A stretch of DNA of 64,000 nt, taken from assembly GCF_000934545.1 (NCBI RefSeq), contig NZ_CP010554.1:1364001-1428000 (forward strand), read 5' to 3'. The notes beneath the pieces were generated by a model. That model had not been told where the DNA came from and searched no databases. It saw only the letters and a program-made list of their open reading frames with translations. Shown here in pieces: positions 27,503-36,615 of this stretch. Source of the DNA: Rugosibacter aromaticivorans. Its GTDB lineage: Bacteria; Pseudomonadota; Gammaproteobacteria; Burkholderiales; Rhodocyclaceae. Within the stretch, counting starts at the first letter, position 1; each line of letters starts with the position of its first letter. Made by a program: the position numbers and the translations under genes.

Positions 27503-28867
27503 ATGGCTAAACCAAAATCCGTTTATTCGTGCACCGAGTGTGGCGCCACCGCGCCGAAATGGCAGGGCCAGTGCCCCGGTTGCGGGCAATGGAACACGCT
27601 GGTCGAAGCGGTAATGGAAGCAGCCACACCGGCCGGGCGCAGTTTTGCGTCGCTTGCCGGGGTGAGTAACTTGCAAACCCTGGCCAAGATTCGTCCGCGC
27701 GAAGAGCCGCGCCAGCCGACGGGCATAGAAGAATTCGACCGCGTGCTGGGCGGCGGTCTGGTCGCCGGCGGCGTGGTGCTGATCGGCGGCGACCCCGGTA
27801 TCGGTAAATCCACCTTGCTGCTGCAAGCCCTGGCACGTCTGGCGCAGACCAATGAAAACGTGTTGTATGTCTCAGGCGAGGAATCGGCCGAGCAAGTGGC
27901 CTTGCGCTCGCAGCGTCTGCAACTGGATGTGGGCGGCATGCAAATCCTGACCGAAATCAATCTGGAAAAAATTCTCGCCGCGCTGATTGACGCACGCCCT
28001 GTCGTGGCGGTGATTGATTCGATTCAAACCCTGTGGTCGGACGCCCTGCAATCCGCGCCGGGGTCGGTGGCGCAAGTGCGTGAATGCTCGGCGCAGCTCA
28101 CGCGCTTTGCCAAGCAAAGCGGCACCTGCATCATTCTCGTCGGCCACGTCACCAAAGATGGCTCGCTTGCCGGGCCGCGCGTGCTCGAACACATAGTGGA
28201 CACCGTGTTGTATTTCGAGGGTGATACGCATTCGAGTTTTCGTCTGGTGCGCGCGTTCAAAAATCGCTTCGGCGCGGTGAATGAACTCGGCGTGTTCGCC
28301 ATGACAGAAAAAGGCTTGCGCGGCGTGTCCAACCCGTCGGCCTTGTTCCTGTCGCAACACTCGCTGGATGTTGCCGGTTCCTGCGTGCTGGTCACGCAGG
28401 AAGGCACGCGTCCTTTGCTGGTCGAAATCCAGGCGTTGGTCGATACGGCGTTTGGTAATCCACGGCGCTTGACCGTGGGGCTGGAGCAGAATCGGCTGGC
28501 GATGCTGCTGGCCGTATTGCATCGCCATGCCGGCGTGGTGTGTTCCGATCAGGATGTGTTCGTCAATGCCGTTGGCGGCGTAAAAATTGCGGAACCGGCG
28601 GCTGACTTGGCCGTGCTGCTGGCGATTGTTTCATCGCTCAGAAACAAGCCGCTGCCCGGCAAACTCGTGGTGTTTGGCGAAATTGGCCTGGCCGGTGAAA
28701 TCCGCCCCGCCCCGCGCGGGCAGGAGCGACTGAAAGAAGCCGCCAAGCTCGGCTTCACCCACGCGATGGTGCCCAAAGCCAATGCGCCCAAGCAGGCAAT
28801 CAAGGGCATTGAAGTGATTGCGGTGGATCGGGTGGAAGAGGCGATTGAGAAAATGCGGGGGGAGTAG
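27503..28867 (+). CDS. radA: DNA repair protein RadA
   Basis: RadA is a RecA-like branch-migration ATPase in homologous recombination. The 454-residue protein has an N-terminal zinc finger (CTECGATAPKWQGQCPGCG) and an ATPase domain with Walker A GGDPGIGKSTLL. The RadA-specific KNRFG motif is present (FKNRFGAVNELG). The C-terminus is a Lon-like domain (KLVVFGEIGLAGEIRPAPRG). The ATG at 27503 was chosen; a TTG at 27488 would add five residues. It follows alr by 16 bp. Confidence 0.95.
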   Translation: MAKPKSVYSCTECGATAPKWQGQCPGCGQWNTLVEAVMEAATPAGRSFASLAGVSNLQTLAKIRPREEPRQPTGIEEFDRVLGGGLVAGGVVLIGGDPGIGKSTLLLQALARLAQTNENVLYVSGEESAEQVALRSQRLQLDVGGMQILTEINLEKILAALIDARPVVAVIDSIQTLWSDALQSAPGSVAQVRECSAQLTRFAKQSGTCIILVGHVTKDGSLAGPRVLEHIVDTVLYFEGDTHSSFRLVRAFKNRFGAVNELGVFAMTEKGLRGVSNPSALFLSQHSLDVAGSCVLVTQEGTRPLLVEIQALVDTAFGNPRRLTVGLEQNRLAMLLAVLHRHAGVVCSDQDVFVNAVGGVKIAEPAADLAVLLAIVSSLRNKPLPGKLVVFGEIGLAGEIRPAPRGQERLKEAAKLGFTHAMVPKANAPKQAIKGIEVIAVDRVEEAIEKMRGE

Positions 28868-28904
28868 GGCATTGACTTCTATCGCTTGACGGACTGATAC
28901 CTAA

Positions 28905-29321
28905 TTGAGTATAAAGCTAACTCTGACGATCCATCCTGATGCTGCCGATGACATCCGGCGTTTGATGCAAAGTGACCGATTTGCGGCTGGTAAGGTAGTG
29001 GCTTTGCTGCAACAGGCCAAGGCTGATCCGAAGGTTATTGACTCCTTGCTGGAGCACGGTTTCGGAGCCGACCATGCAGCTGCTTACCATGTCAGTAAAT
29101 GGCTTGAGTTATTTAAGATTGGATACAACATTTGGCGGTTGAAAATATGGATTGAACCGAAGGGGAGCCTGCGCTATCGTATCGTTTATGCATATGAGCC
29201 CAAGTCTTTGCAATATCACGTCCTTGCCATCGTTCATCGAGACTTCGACTACAAAACAGATCATGAAATCACAAAACGCATTCTCAAAGCCTATAACGAC
29301 CTTGGCATCACAATTCACTGA
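28905..29321 (+). CDS. Probable type II toxin, RelE/HigB-like
   Basis: A 138-residue protein with RelE-superfamily features: IHPDAADDIRRLMQS at the N-terminus and YRIVYAY followed by YHVLAIVHRDFDY in the C-terminal beta-sheet. The only plausible start is TTG at 28905, directly after an in-frame stop; the ribosome-binding site is weak. An HTH gene begins inside its 3' end (59 bp overlap), the toxin-first order seen in HigBA-type modules. The predicted activity is translation-dependent mRNA cleavage. The family is not certain, as catalytic residues vary widely. Confidence 0.62.
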   Translation: MSIKLTLTIHPDAADDIRRLMQSDRFAAGKVVALLQQAKADPKVIDSLLEHGFGADHAAAYHVSKWLELFKIGYNIWRLKIWIEPKGSLRYRIVYAYEPKSLQYHVLAIVHRDFDYKTDHEITKRILKAYNDLGITIH

Positions 29322-29721
29322 GGTCTTTAAGGAAAAAACAACGGGTACCGCTAGGGTGCTCTATGCTGAGTTTTCCGGTTCGCCGAAGCCGCAGACATTG
29401 CCCGGTGCCATCGACATTGATGATCTAGTGACCGAATTAGAACAATCTCCGGAAGCTACAGAGGCAATCGCCAAGGGGAGGCAATGGGTCGCGAAGAATT
29501 TCTACAAGGATCAATCTCCTTCTATTGCTCAACTACGTTTGCAAAAAGGGTGGTCGCAAGCTGAATTGGCTAGACTCACCGATACGAGTCAGCCACATAT
29601 CGCACGCTTGGAACTAGGTAGAGTTGATCCACAAGTGAGTACTTTAAAGAAACTCGCCAAGGCCCTGAATGTTTCGATAGCAACCGTTGTGCAGGCAATT
29701 TCGCCGGAGGATGTTCAATGA
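29263..29721 (+). CDS. XRE-family HTH antitoxin-like protein
   Basis: A 152-residue protein with a poorly conserved N-terminal half and a clear XRE helix-turn-helix at about 88-145 (LRLQKGWSQAELARLTDTSQ, then PHIARLELGRVDPQVSTLKK). The ATG at 29263 (MKSQNAFSKP) is preferred; an upstream TTG/ATG option would extend far into the toxin gene. It overlaps the preceding toxin-like gene and the next gene by 4 bp. Its likely role is toxin neutralisation and operon autorepression, as in HigA antitoxins. Confidence 0.7.
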   Translation: MKSQNAFSKPITTLASQFTEVFKEKTTGTARVLYAEFSGSPKPQTLPGAIDIDDLVTELEQSPEATEAIAKGRQWVAKNFYKDQSPSIAQLRLQKGWSQAELARLTDTSQPHIARLELGRVDPQVSTLKKLAKALNVSIATVVQAISPEDVQ

Positions 29722-30248
29722 AAAAGAACACTGATCGTTTCCTCACGGCTATTTTTTGCGATGACATTCGGCATGAAATGGGCAACAAGATTTCGCTGAT
29801 GGGGTGCTACCAAGAAGAACTGATGGTTCCCGCGACACCTTTCGTTTTGCCAAAATTATGCGTTTATGCGTCTGCATGGACACCGAAGGAAAGGCTCTTC
29901 AAGTCGTTAACGCTACGTGTTGTTCAGGACGATGAAAACGAGTTGGCGCGTCTTGATGTCCCGATGCTACCGCTCGACGAGGTTGCTCGAGTTCAGGACG
30001 CTACATCCACGCGCAAAACAGTGAGCACCGCAATCGCGTTTTCGCCTTTCCCTATTGAAAAGCCAACGTCGCTTCGTTTGCTGGCCACGACGGAAGAAGG
30101 TGAAATCATCGGCCCGCGTCTATTGATCAAGATTGCGGCAGCACCAGAGTCGGCAACCTTGCCCGTCGATAGGCTGGATAGAGCATCTGCATCAACAAAG
30201 CGCAAGCCGTCAATACGAAAAAAAGTAGCATCAGCAGGCAAGCCCTAA
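29718..30248 (+). CDS. Third gene of TA-like operon, DUF6941-like protein
   Basis: A 176-residue protein beginning FLTAIFCDDIRHEMGNKIS, LMGCYQEELMVPATPFVLPK. This resembles an uncharacterised family (DUF6941-like by memory) of small cytosolic proteins. The C-terminus is basic (STKRKPSIRKKVASAGKP), which may bind nucleic acid. No catalytic motif is seen. The ATG overlaps the HTH stop by 4 bp, so it is translated with the toxin-antitoxin pair. It could be a chaperone or accessory for the module, or a cargo gene; the sequence does not decide. Confidence 0.55.
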   Translation: MKKNTDRFLTAIFCDDIRHEMGNKISLMGCYQEELMVPATPFVLPKLCVYASAWTPKERLFKSLTLRVVQDDENELARLDVPMLPLDEVARVQDATSTRKTVSTAIAFSPFPIEKPTSLRLLATTEEGEIIGPRLLIKIAAAPESATLPVDRLDRASASTKRKPSIRKKVASAGKP

Positions 30249-30509
30249 ATTGGCCTTGATCCATTACTAGCAGTGCAGGCGCCGATTCATCCCGCTGCAT
30301 GGGAGCCCTCGCTAAAATTCTCGTCCCTTAAAGCGCCTCCTAAAGCGGCGCATCACTGATTTATCCCCGTCCCACCAGCGCCAGCGCGGTGCTTGCCCTG
30401 CACTACCTTCGGGTCGCCTGCGGGAACTTTTTCCGACGCGGTTGATTTGGCTGCCGCGTGATGCGATGATGCGCCGGCAAGGCTTAATCAAAGATTGGAG
30501 GATGCTGAC

Positions 30510-30722
30510 ATGTTGACTATCGAACACCTCACACGCGTGGAAAAGCTGCGCATGATGGAAGCGCTTTGGGATGATCTTTCCCGCGAGGATTCGTCGCTGC
30601 AATCCCCGGCATGGCATGGTGATGCGCTGCATGAAGCCGAAGCCGCGCTGGCGGCGGGTGAGGCGCGTTTTATCGATTGGGATCAGGCCAAAAAACTGCT
30701 GCTCGGTGGTGACACCGCTTGA
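30510..30722 (+). CDS. Addiction-module antitoxin (TIGR02574-type)
   Basis: A 70-residue acidic protein with the family pattern KLRMMEALWDDLSRED and a C-terminal WDQAKKLLL. These small antitoxins pair with ParE/RelE toxins. The ATG at 30510 lies 7 bp after GGAGGA. The stop overlaps the TTG start of the next gene. The 261 bp before it (30249-30509) shows no gene and presumably contains the module promoter. Confidence 0.82.
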   Translation: MLTIEHLTRVEKLRMMEALWDDLSREDSSLQSPAWHGDALHEAEAALAAGEARFIDWDQAKKLLLGGDTA

Positions 30723-31045
30723 AAATAAGAATACTGTCGTTGGCGTTAAGCGATCTGGCGCATGGCAAGCACTTTTATGAGCGTCAGAGTGCCGGTCTGG
30801 GCGCGTACTTTCTCGATTCGCTGTTTTCGGATATTGACGCCCTGCTGATTCATGCGGGGGTGCATCAGCAGTTTCACGGCTATTTTCGGGCGCTGTCGAA
30901 ACGCTTTCCTTACGCGATCTACTACAAGCTTGAAGATGATTGCGCTGATGTTTGGCGCGTGCTCGATTGCCGCCAGAACCCAGTGCGGCTAACGCAGGCA
31001 CTCAAGTCTGGTGGTGTAGCGTCAGCAGGGAAGAGGGCAACTTAA
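30719..31045 (+). CDS. ParE/RelE-superfamily toxin
   Basis: A 108-residue protein with the ParE pattern: LALSDLAHGKHFYERQSAGLGAYFLDSLFSDIDAL near the N-terminus, then RALSKRFPYAIYYKLEDD, VWRVLDCRQNP at the C-terminal strands. It starts at TTG 30719 with a TTGA overlap on the antitoxin stop. Its own TAA overlaps the ATG of the downstream permease (TAATG at 31043-31047), so toxin and permease are transcriptionally linked. ParE toxins inhibit gyrase, while RelE toxins cleave mRNA; which applies is unknown. Confidence 0.78.
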   Translation: MKIRILSLALSDLAHGKHFYERQSAGLGAYFLDSLFSDIDALLIHAGVHQQFHGYFRALSKRFPYAIYYKLEDDCADVWRVLDCRQNPVRLTQALKSGGVASAGKRAT

Positions 31046-33525
31046 TGCGCAATTTCAATCTTGCCTGGCGCATGCTGAGGCGCGACTGGCGGGCGGGCGA
31101 GCTGACGGTGGTGGGCATGGCCATCGTGCTGGCGGTCGCAGCGTTGACCAGCGTCGGTTTTCTCACCGACCGTGTGGAGCAGGCGCTGAAGCTGGAAGCG
31201 CATCAGTTGCTGGGCGGCGATTTGCTGCTCACGGCGGACCATCCGTGGGTGGCGGATTACCGGCGCGAAGCCGCGGCGCGCGGCTTGCGGATAGCGGAAA
31301 GCACGACCTTTCCGAGCATGGTGCAGATTAACGGCACAGCGCAGTTGGCTGAAATCAAGGCGGTGTCGGAAAACTATCCGCTGCGCGGCGCGCTGCGCAT
31401 TGCACCGGTGTTGAACGTGAAGGATGCAACAACGCAACATGTTCCCCGCCCGGGTGAAGCCTGGCCGGATGAACGTCTGGCTACGGCGCTCAATCTGGCG
31501 CCGGGCATGGCCTTGGCGCTGGGCAATACCGACGTGAAAATTGACGCAATATTGACGCTGGAGCCGGATCGCGGCACCAATCTGTTTGCCATTGCGCCGC
31601 GCCTGATGATCAATCTGGCCGATCTGCCTGTGACGGGCTTGATCCAGAACGGCAGCCGCGTGAGTTACCGGCTGCATCTGGCGGGCGAGCCTGCCGCTGT
31701 AGCCGGTTTTGGCTCATGGGCCGAGGCGCGATTGGGGCGCGGCGAAAAGCTGGAAAGCCTGGATAACGCACGGCCTGAAATTCGCAACATCACCGAGCGC
31801 GCGCAACGCTTTTTACGGCTGGCGGCGTTGCTCGCGGTGATTCTGGCGGCAGTGGCAGTGGCGCTGGCAGCGGAACGTTATTTGCGGCGGCATCTCGACA
31901 GCTGCGCGGTGATGCGCTGTCTGGGTGCGTCGGGTGCGCAACTGCTGCTGATTCATGGCGGCGAATTTTTGCTCTTCGGGCTGCTGGCGACGCTGGTGGG
32001 TTGCGGGCTGGGCTATGCCACGCAGGCGGTGTTGCAACAGTTGCTCGGCGGCTTGCTGGTCACGGCGCTGCCTGCGCCGTCATGGCTGCCTTGGCTGCAT
32101 GGCTTGCTGGTGGGGTTGATTCTGGTTGGTGGCTTTGCCTTGCCGCCGCTACTGCGGCTGCGCCGCGCATCAACGCTGCGTGTATTGCGCCGCGAGTTGG
32201 CGACCGAGCCAGCATCGATCATGGCTTATCTGCTGGGCAGTGTGCTGCTGGCGGCATTGATGCTGTGGATGGCGGACGGCCTGCGGCTGGGATTGATCGT
32301 GCTGGCCGGATTTCTTGCCGCGCTCATTGTGTTCACGCTGATGCTGCGCGGCTGGGTTGCGCTGCTTGGGCTGGTACGGCCAGCGGGTAGTGGCTATGGC
32401 TGGCGGCATGGGCTGGTGAATCTGCGCCGACGGCTGAATGCCACGCTGGTGCAAGCGGTAGCCCTCGCCTTGGGGCTGACGGCGCTGCTGCTCTTCACCG
32501 TGGCGCGTGGCGATTTGTTGGCGAGTTGGCAAAAGCGTCTGCCGGCGGATGCGCCGAATCGTTTTGTCATCAATATCCAGCCGGATCAGCGTCTCGCCAT
32601 CGCCGACTTTTTCACGGCACACGGCTTGCCACCGCCTGCGCTGGCGCCCATGGTGCGTGGCCGCCTGGTCGCGGTGAATGGCGCCGCCATCAATCCGACA
32701 AGCTATCCCGATGAGCAAGCGCAGCGTCTGGTCGATCGCGAGTTCAATCTTTCCTGGTCTGCCGATCTGCCTGCGGGCAACCGCGTGACTAGCGGACGCT
32801 GGCATGGCAATATTCAGAGGGCGGAGTTTTCGGTGGAGCAGGGCATCGCAAAAACGCTGCATCTCAAGCTCGGTGACCGGTTGGTTTACGATATTGCCGG
32901 GCAGCGCGTTGAGGCATCGATTACTTCGCTGCGCACACTCGACTGGGATTCGATGCGCGTGAATTTTTTCGTCATCGCGCCGCCCGGCTTGCTGGATGCG
33001 GCATCGGCAAGCTATATCACCAGCTTTTATCTACCCGCAGCGCGAGGCGCTTTGATACCCGATCTGGTTAAGGCCTTTCCCAACCTGACAGTGATTGATG
33101 TGGCTTCCTTGGTGCGGCAGCTTAATGGGACGCTCGATCAGGTGGTGCATGCCGTTGAGCTGGTCTTCGGTTTTGCCGTGCTGGCCGGTCTGGCGGTGTT
33201 ATCCGCGGCGCTGCAAGCCAGTAGTGACGAGCGCCAGCATGAGCTGGCCGTGCTGCGTGCTCTGGGCGCGCGGCGCCGACAATTGGCGCGCGCACTGCTG
33301 GCCGAGTTTCTGATGCTGGGCGCAATGGCTGGCCTGCTGGGCGGCATCGCGGCGAGCCTGATCGGCTGGGGATTGGCACGCTTTGTTTTTCAACTCGATT
33401 ATTTGCCGCAGCCGCACTTGTGGTTCATCGGCCTGTTCGCGGGCAGTGCGATGGTGGCAGCCGTTGGCTGGATGAGCTCAGTGAAGCTGCTGCGCCAACC
33501 GGCGATGGTGGCTTTGCGCGGGTAG
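31045..33525 (+). CDS. FtsX-like ABC transporter permease (YbbP family)
   Basis: An 826-residue membrane protein with two FtsX permease regions. It has an N-terminal TM helix (ELTVVGMAIVLAVAALTSVG), a periplasmic MacB-type domain (about 50-260), and three or four helices around 275-410. Further helices lie at about 420-500, followed by a second periplasmic domain and three C-terminal helices with SDERQHELAVLRALGARRRQ. It resembles E. coli YbbP, normally encoded beside the YbbA ATPase, which is not visible here. It may export lipids or lipoproteins. The ATG overlaps the toxin stop by one base. A degenerate repeat copy lies at 32598-32612. Confidence 0.84.
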   Translation: MRNFNLAWRMLRRDWRAGELTVVGMAIVLAVAALTSVGFLTDRVEQALKLEAHQLLGGDLLLTADHPWVADYRREAAARGLRIAESTTFPSMVQINGTAQLAEIKAVSENYPLRGALRIAPVLNVKDATTQHVPRPGEAWPDERLATALNLAPGMALALGNTDVKIDAILTLEPDRGTNLFAIAPRLMINLADLPVTGLIQNGSRVSYRLHLAGEPAAVAGFGSWAEARLGRGEKLESLDNARPEIRNITERAQRFLRLAALLAVILAAVAVALAAERYLRRHLDSCAVMRCLGASGAQLLLIHGGEFLLFGLLATLVGCGLGYATQAVLQQLLGGLLVTALPAPSWLPWLHGLLVGLILVGGFALPPLLRLRRASTLRVLRRELATEPASIMAYLLGSVLLAALMLWMADGLRLGLIVLAGFLAALIVFTLMLRGWVALLGLVRPAGSGYGWRHGLVNLRRRLNATLVQAVALALGLTALLLFTVARGDLLASWQKRLPADAPNRFVINIQPDQRLAIADFFTAHGLPPPALAPMVRGRLVAVNGAAINPTSYPDEQAQRLVDREFNLSWSADLPAGNRVTSGRWHGNIQRAEFSVEQGIAKTLHLKLGDRLVYDIAGQRVEASITSLRTLDWDSMRVNFFVIAPPGLLDAASASYITSFYLPAARGALIPDLVKAFPNLTVIDVASLVRQLNGTLDQVVHAVELVFGFAVLAGLAVLSAALQASSDERQHELAVLRALGARRRQLARALLAEFLMLGAMAGLLGGIAASLIGWGLARFVFQLDYLPQPHLWFIGLFAGSAMVAAVGWMSSVKLLRQPAMVALRG

Positions 33526-33530
33526 ACGTT

Positions 33531-33570
33531 CTCCCTCACCCTGTTTTTCTCCCCGCAGGCGGGGCGAGGG
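33531..33570. repeat. GC-rich dyad repeat (CCCTCACCC...CCCCGC/GCGGGG type)
   Basis: Just after the permease stop, CTCCCTCACCC is followed by TTTTTCT and the dyad CCCCGC-AG-GCGGGG, then GAGGG. This composition resembles a short palindromic element scattered between genes in many proteobacteria. Only one copy was seen in this window. Confidence 0.5.
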
Positions 33571-33677
33571 GGCGGTATTTTGGCGCTGTTGCAGTGCTTT
33601 GCCGTGATAGAATTCGCGCCATTCTTGGCGGTCGATTTTTATCATCATCCCGCCAGAATGAGCGGCGGCCATCCGTG

Positions 33678-33721
33678 GTTTGTGCGTGGCATGTGCGTGG
33701 CATGTGCGTGGTTTGTGTGGC
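33678..33721 (+). repeat. 11 bp tandem repeat upstream of thrS
   Basis: Four adjacent 11-base units, two of them identical GCATGTGCGTG and two variants (GTTTGTGCGTG, GTTTGTGTGGC), lie about 65-105 bp before thrS. They are within the probable thrS leader or promoter region. Confidence 0.7.
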
Positions 33722-33784
33722 CGCTTTCTGCTTTGGATCTGCAGGTTTTAATCATTTTTTGTTGTCGTACTGGAGTCCGTCTTC

Positions 33785-35713
33785 ATGCCGGTTGTCATTA
33801 CCCTGCCCGATGGTTCAAAACGTGAATATCCACAGCCGTTGACGGTGGCCGAAGTTGCCGCGTCCATTGGTACGGGGCTGGCGAAAGCCGCGTTAGCGGG
33901 CCGTGTGGATGGTCAGTTGGTGGATACATCATGCCTGATTACGCAGGATGCACAGCTGGCGATTGTGACGGATAAAGAGGCCGATGGCCTGGAGGTTATT
34001 CGGCATTCGACCGCACATCTGCTGGCTTATGCCGTGAAAGACTTGTTCCCTGAAGCGCAGGTAACGATCGGTCCAGTGATCGACAACGGGTTTTACTACG
34101 ACTTTGCCTACACCCGCCCCTTTACGCCAGAAGATTTGGAAGCGATTGAAAAGCGCATGGCGGAACTGGCGAAAAAAGATTTTCCTGTGATCCGCGAAGT
34201 CGTGCCGCGCGATCAGGCGATCGAGTTTTTTACTTCGCTGGGCGAGCATTACAAGGCCGAGCTGATTGCAGCGATTCCCGAAGGTGAAGATGTCTCGCTC
34301 TACCGTGAAGGCGATTTTGTCGATCTTTGCCGTGGTCCGCATGTGCCTTCAACTGGCAAGCTTAAAGTTTTCAAACTGATGAAAGTGGCCGGTGCTTATT
34401 GGCGGGGCGACTCTGACAATGCGATGTTGCAGCGGATTTACGGCACCGCATGGGCAAAGAAAGAAGACCTCGACGCCTATTTGCACATGCTCGAAGAAGC
34501 CGAGAAGCGCGATCATCGCAAGCTGGGCCGCCAACTTGACCTTTTCCATTTGCAGGAAGAAGCGCCGGGCATGGTGTTCTGGCATCCGCATGGCTGGACG
34601 GTGTGGCAGGAAATCGAGCAATACATGCGTCAGGTGTATCGCGACAATGGTTATCAGGAAGTGCGTTGCCCGCAGATTCTGGAGCGCACGCTGTGGGAAA
34701 AATCCGGCCATTGGGAGCATTACAAGGACCATATGTTTACCACCGAGTCGGAAAAGCGCGACTACGCGGTAAAACCAATGAATTGTCCCGGCCATGTGCA
34801 GATTTTCAATATGGGTATCCGCTCTTATCGCGACCTGCCGCTGCGCTATGGTGAATTCGGTTCATGTCATCGCAATGAGCCTTCAGGTGCGCTGCATGGC
34901 GTGATGCGTGTGCGTGGCTTTACGCAGGATGACGGGCATGTATTTTGTACTGAAGATCAGATTCAGCCGGAAGTCACGGCCTTTAATGATCTGGTGCGGC
35001 AGGTGTATGCCGATTTTGGCTTTACCGAGGTAGCCGTCAAACTGGCCTTGCGCCCGGCAAGCCGGGTAGGTGAAGATGCTTCGTGGGACAAGGCTGAAAA
35101 TGCATTGCGCGCATCGCTGACGGCCAGTGGTTTGCAGTGGGAAGAACTCCCCGGCGAAGGTGCGTTTTACGGCCCGAAAATAGAATTTCATATCAAGGAC
35201 GCCATTGGCCGCTCTTGGCAATGCGGCACGGTACAGGTCGATTTTTCCATGCCGCAGCGGCTGGGCGCTGAATTTGTTGGCGAAGACAATACACGCCATA
35301 CGCCGGTGATGCTGCATCGGGCGATTCTCGGTTCGCTGGAGCGCTTTATCGGCATACTGATCGAAAACCATGCGGGTGCTTTCCCGTTGTGGCTGGCGCC
35401 GGTGCAGATTGTGGTGATGACTATCTCCGAAGCACAGGCGGATTACGCGATCGATGTCACTCAGTTATTGCAAAAAGCGGGCCTTCGCGCGACAAGTGAT
35501 TTGCGTGGAGAGAAAATAAACTATAAAATACGCGAACATAGTTTGTTGAAGCGGCCTTACCTTGTCGTTGTGGGTGACAAGGAAAAGGCTGCCGGGTTGG
35601 TCGCTTTGCGTGCCCGTGGCAATCAAGATCTCGGGCAGATGTCCCCTCAAGCCTTGATTGAACGCTTGCTGAATGAAAAAAGCAGCAAGGGTGGCGTCGC
35701 TTTTTCGGCCTGA
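33785..35713 (+). CDS. thrS: Threonyl-tRNA synthetase
   Basis: A 642-residue class II synthetase charging tRNA-Thr. It has an N-terminal TGS domain (1-62, [15 protein letters not shown]) and an editing domain (about 65-225, [16 protein letters not shown]...). The catalytic core has zinc ligands in [16 protein letters not shown] and [18 protein letters not shown]. The C-terminal anticodon-binding domain is about 540-642. It heads the thrS-infC-rpmI-rplT-pheST-ihfA cluster. The 259 bp upstream holds repeats but no gene. Confidence 0.97.
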   Translation: MPVVITLPDGSKREYPQPLTVAEVAASIGTGLAKAALAGRVDGQLVDTSCLITQDAQLAIVTDKEADGLEVIRHSTAHLLAYAVKDLFPEAQVTIGPVIDNGFYYDFAYTRPFTPEDLEAIEKRMAELAKKDFPVIREVVPRDQAIEFFTSLGEHYKAELIAAIPEGEDVSLYREGDFVDLCRGPHVPSTGKLKVFKLMKVAGAYWRGDSDNAMLQRIYGTAWAKKEDLDAYLHMLEEAEKRDHRKLGRQLDLFHLQEEAPGMVFWHPHGWTVWQEIEQYMRQVYRDNGYQEVRCPQILERTLWEKSGHWEHYKDHMFTTESEKRDYAVKPMNCPGHVQIFNMGIRSYRDLPLRYGEFGSCHRNEPSGALHGVMRVRGFTQDDGHVFCTEDQIQPEVTAFNDLVRQVYADFGFTEVAVKLALRPASRVGEDASWDKAENALRASLTASGLQWEELPGEGAFYGPKIEFHIKDAIGRSWQCGTVQVDFSMPQRLGAEFVGEDNTRHTPVMLHRAILGSLERFIGILIENHAGAFPLWLAPVQIVVMTISEAQADYAIDVTQLLQKAGLRATSDLRGEKINYKIREHSLLKRPYLVVVGDKEKAAGLVALRARGNQDLGQMSPQALIERLLNEKSSKGGVAFSA

Positions 35714-35741
35714 TTTTTTTGTTTTTATGGAGAATTGAACC

Positions 35742-36269
35742 ATCGCTCAAGATAAGTCGCAGCGCCTGAATGACGAAATTACCTCCCCTGAAGTGCGTTT
35801 GGTCGGGGAAGATGGCGAGCAGTTAGGTATTGTTCCAATACGTCAAGCATTGACACTGGCCGAAGAGGCTGGTCTGGATCTGGTAGAAATTGCGCCGACC
35901 GCCGTGCCTCCTGTGTGCAAGATCATGGACGTTGGCAAGTTCAAGTATCAGGAAGCCAAGCGTTTGCATGAGGCGCGACAGAAGCAAAAGCAGGTGTTGG
36001 TCAAGGAAATCAAGTTTCGCCCGGGTACGGATGAAAACGATTACCAGATCAAGTTGCGTAACGTGGTGAAGTTTCTCGGTGAGGGTGACAAGGCAAAAAT
36101 TACTTTGCGTTTTCGGGGACGCGAGATGGCCCATCAGGAAATTGGCATGCGTATGCTGGAACGTATCAAAGCAGATCTTGAGCAACAGGCAATGGTTGAA
36201 CAATTTCCGAAAATGGAAGGCCGCCAACTCATCATGGTGCTGGCACCTTCGAAGAAAAAAGCACATTGA
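35742..36269 (+). CDS. infC: Translation initiation factor IF-3 with AUC start codon
   Basis: IF-3 binds the 30S subunit and proofreads start codons. The 175-residue product runs [20 protein letters not shown] through to [12 protein letters not shown]. The N-domain is about 1-80 and the C-domain about 90-175. The start must be ATC at 35742: an in-frame TGA stands at 35736-35738 and the next standard start, GTG at 35793, would remove conserved N-terminal residues. ATGGAGAAT lies about 9 bases before the ATC. A rare start codon is the known basis of infC autoregulation, because IF-3 rejects its own mRNA when abundant. Confidence 0.93.
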   Translation: MAQDKSQRLNDEITSPEVRLVGEDGEQLGIVPIRQALTLAEEAGLDLVEIAPTAVPPVCKIMDVGKFKYQEAKRLHEARQKQKQVLVKEIKFRPGTDENDYQIKLRNVVKFLGEGDKAKITLRFRGREMAHQEIGMRMLERIKADLEQQAMVEQFPKMEGRQLIMVLAPSKKKAH

Positions 36270-36307
36270 GCTCGTTGTAGTCGTGTTGTAGTTGAAAGAA
36301 TTTTTCC

Positions 36308-36381
36308 GCCAGGTGTAAGCCGGGTGGAGATAAGAAGTGATGGCGGGTCATCAAGCATTCCCAAGGCGGGAAACACCTGGC
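36308..36381 (+). promoter_or_regulatory. Long-range pairing in the rpmI leader
   Basis: GCCAGGTGT (36308-36316) and ACACCTGGC (36373-36381) are perfectly complementary over 9 bases and enclose 56 bases, ending 24 bases before rpmI. Translational repression by L20 binding to a folded leader is known for this operon in other bacteria. This structure is a candidate equivalent. Confidence 0.5.
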
Positions 36382-36405
36382 TGTCATGTTATAGGGAGAT
36401 CTTCG

Positions 36406-36603
36406 ATGCCGAAGATGAAGACCAAGAGCGGTGCCAAGAAGCGCTTTATCGTACGCGCTTCAGGCAGTATCAAGCGCTCACAGGCGTTTAAGCGCCACAT
36501 TCTCACCAAGAAAACCACCAAGACCAAGCGGCAGTTGCGTGGCATGCTCACGGTTCACGCCTCTAATGTCAAATCCGTTCGCGCGATGCTGCCGAACGCT
36601 TAA
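36406..36603 (+). CDS. rpmI: 50S ribosomal protein L35
   Basis: The 65-residue product begins [14 protein letters not shown] and ends [11 protein letters not shown], normal for L35. The ATG at 36406 follows AGGGAGATC. An upstream in-frame ATG at 36337 would add 23 residues not found in L35. It is co-transcribed with infC and rplT. Confidence 0.96.
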   Translation: MPKMKTKSGAKKRFIVRASGSIKRSQAFKRHILTKKTTKTKRQLRGMLTVHASNVKSVRAMLPNA

Positions 36604-36615
36604 GGAGAATATGAC

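Noticed and set aside
32170..32862. Long minus-strand open frame inside the permease gene
   Set aside because: Gln/Arg-rich low-complexity translation typical of the antisense frame of a GC-rich membrane-protein gene.
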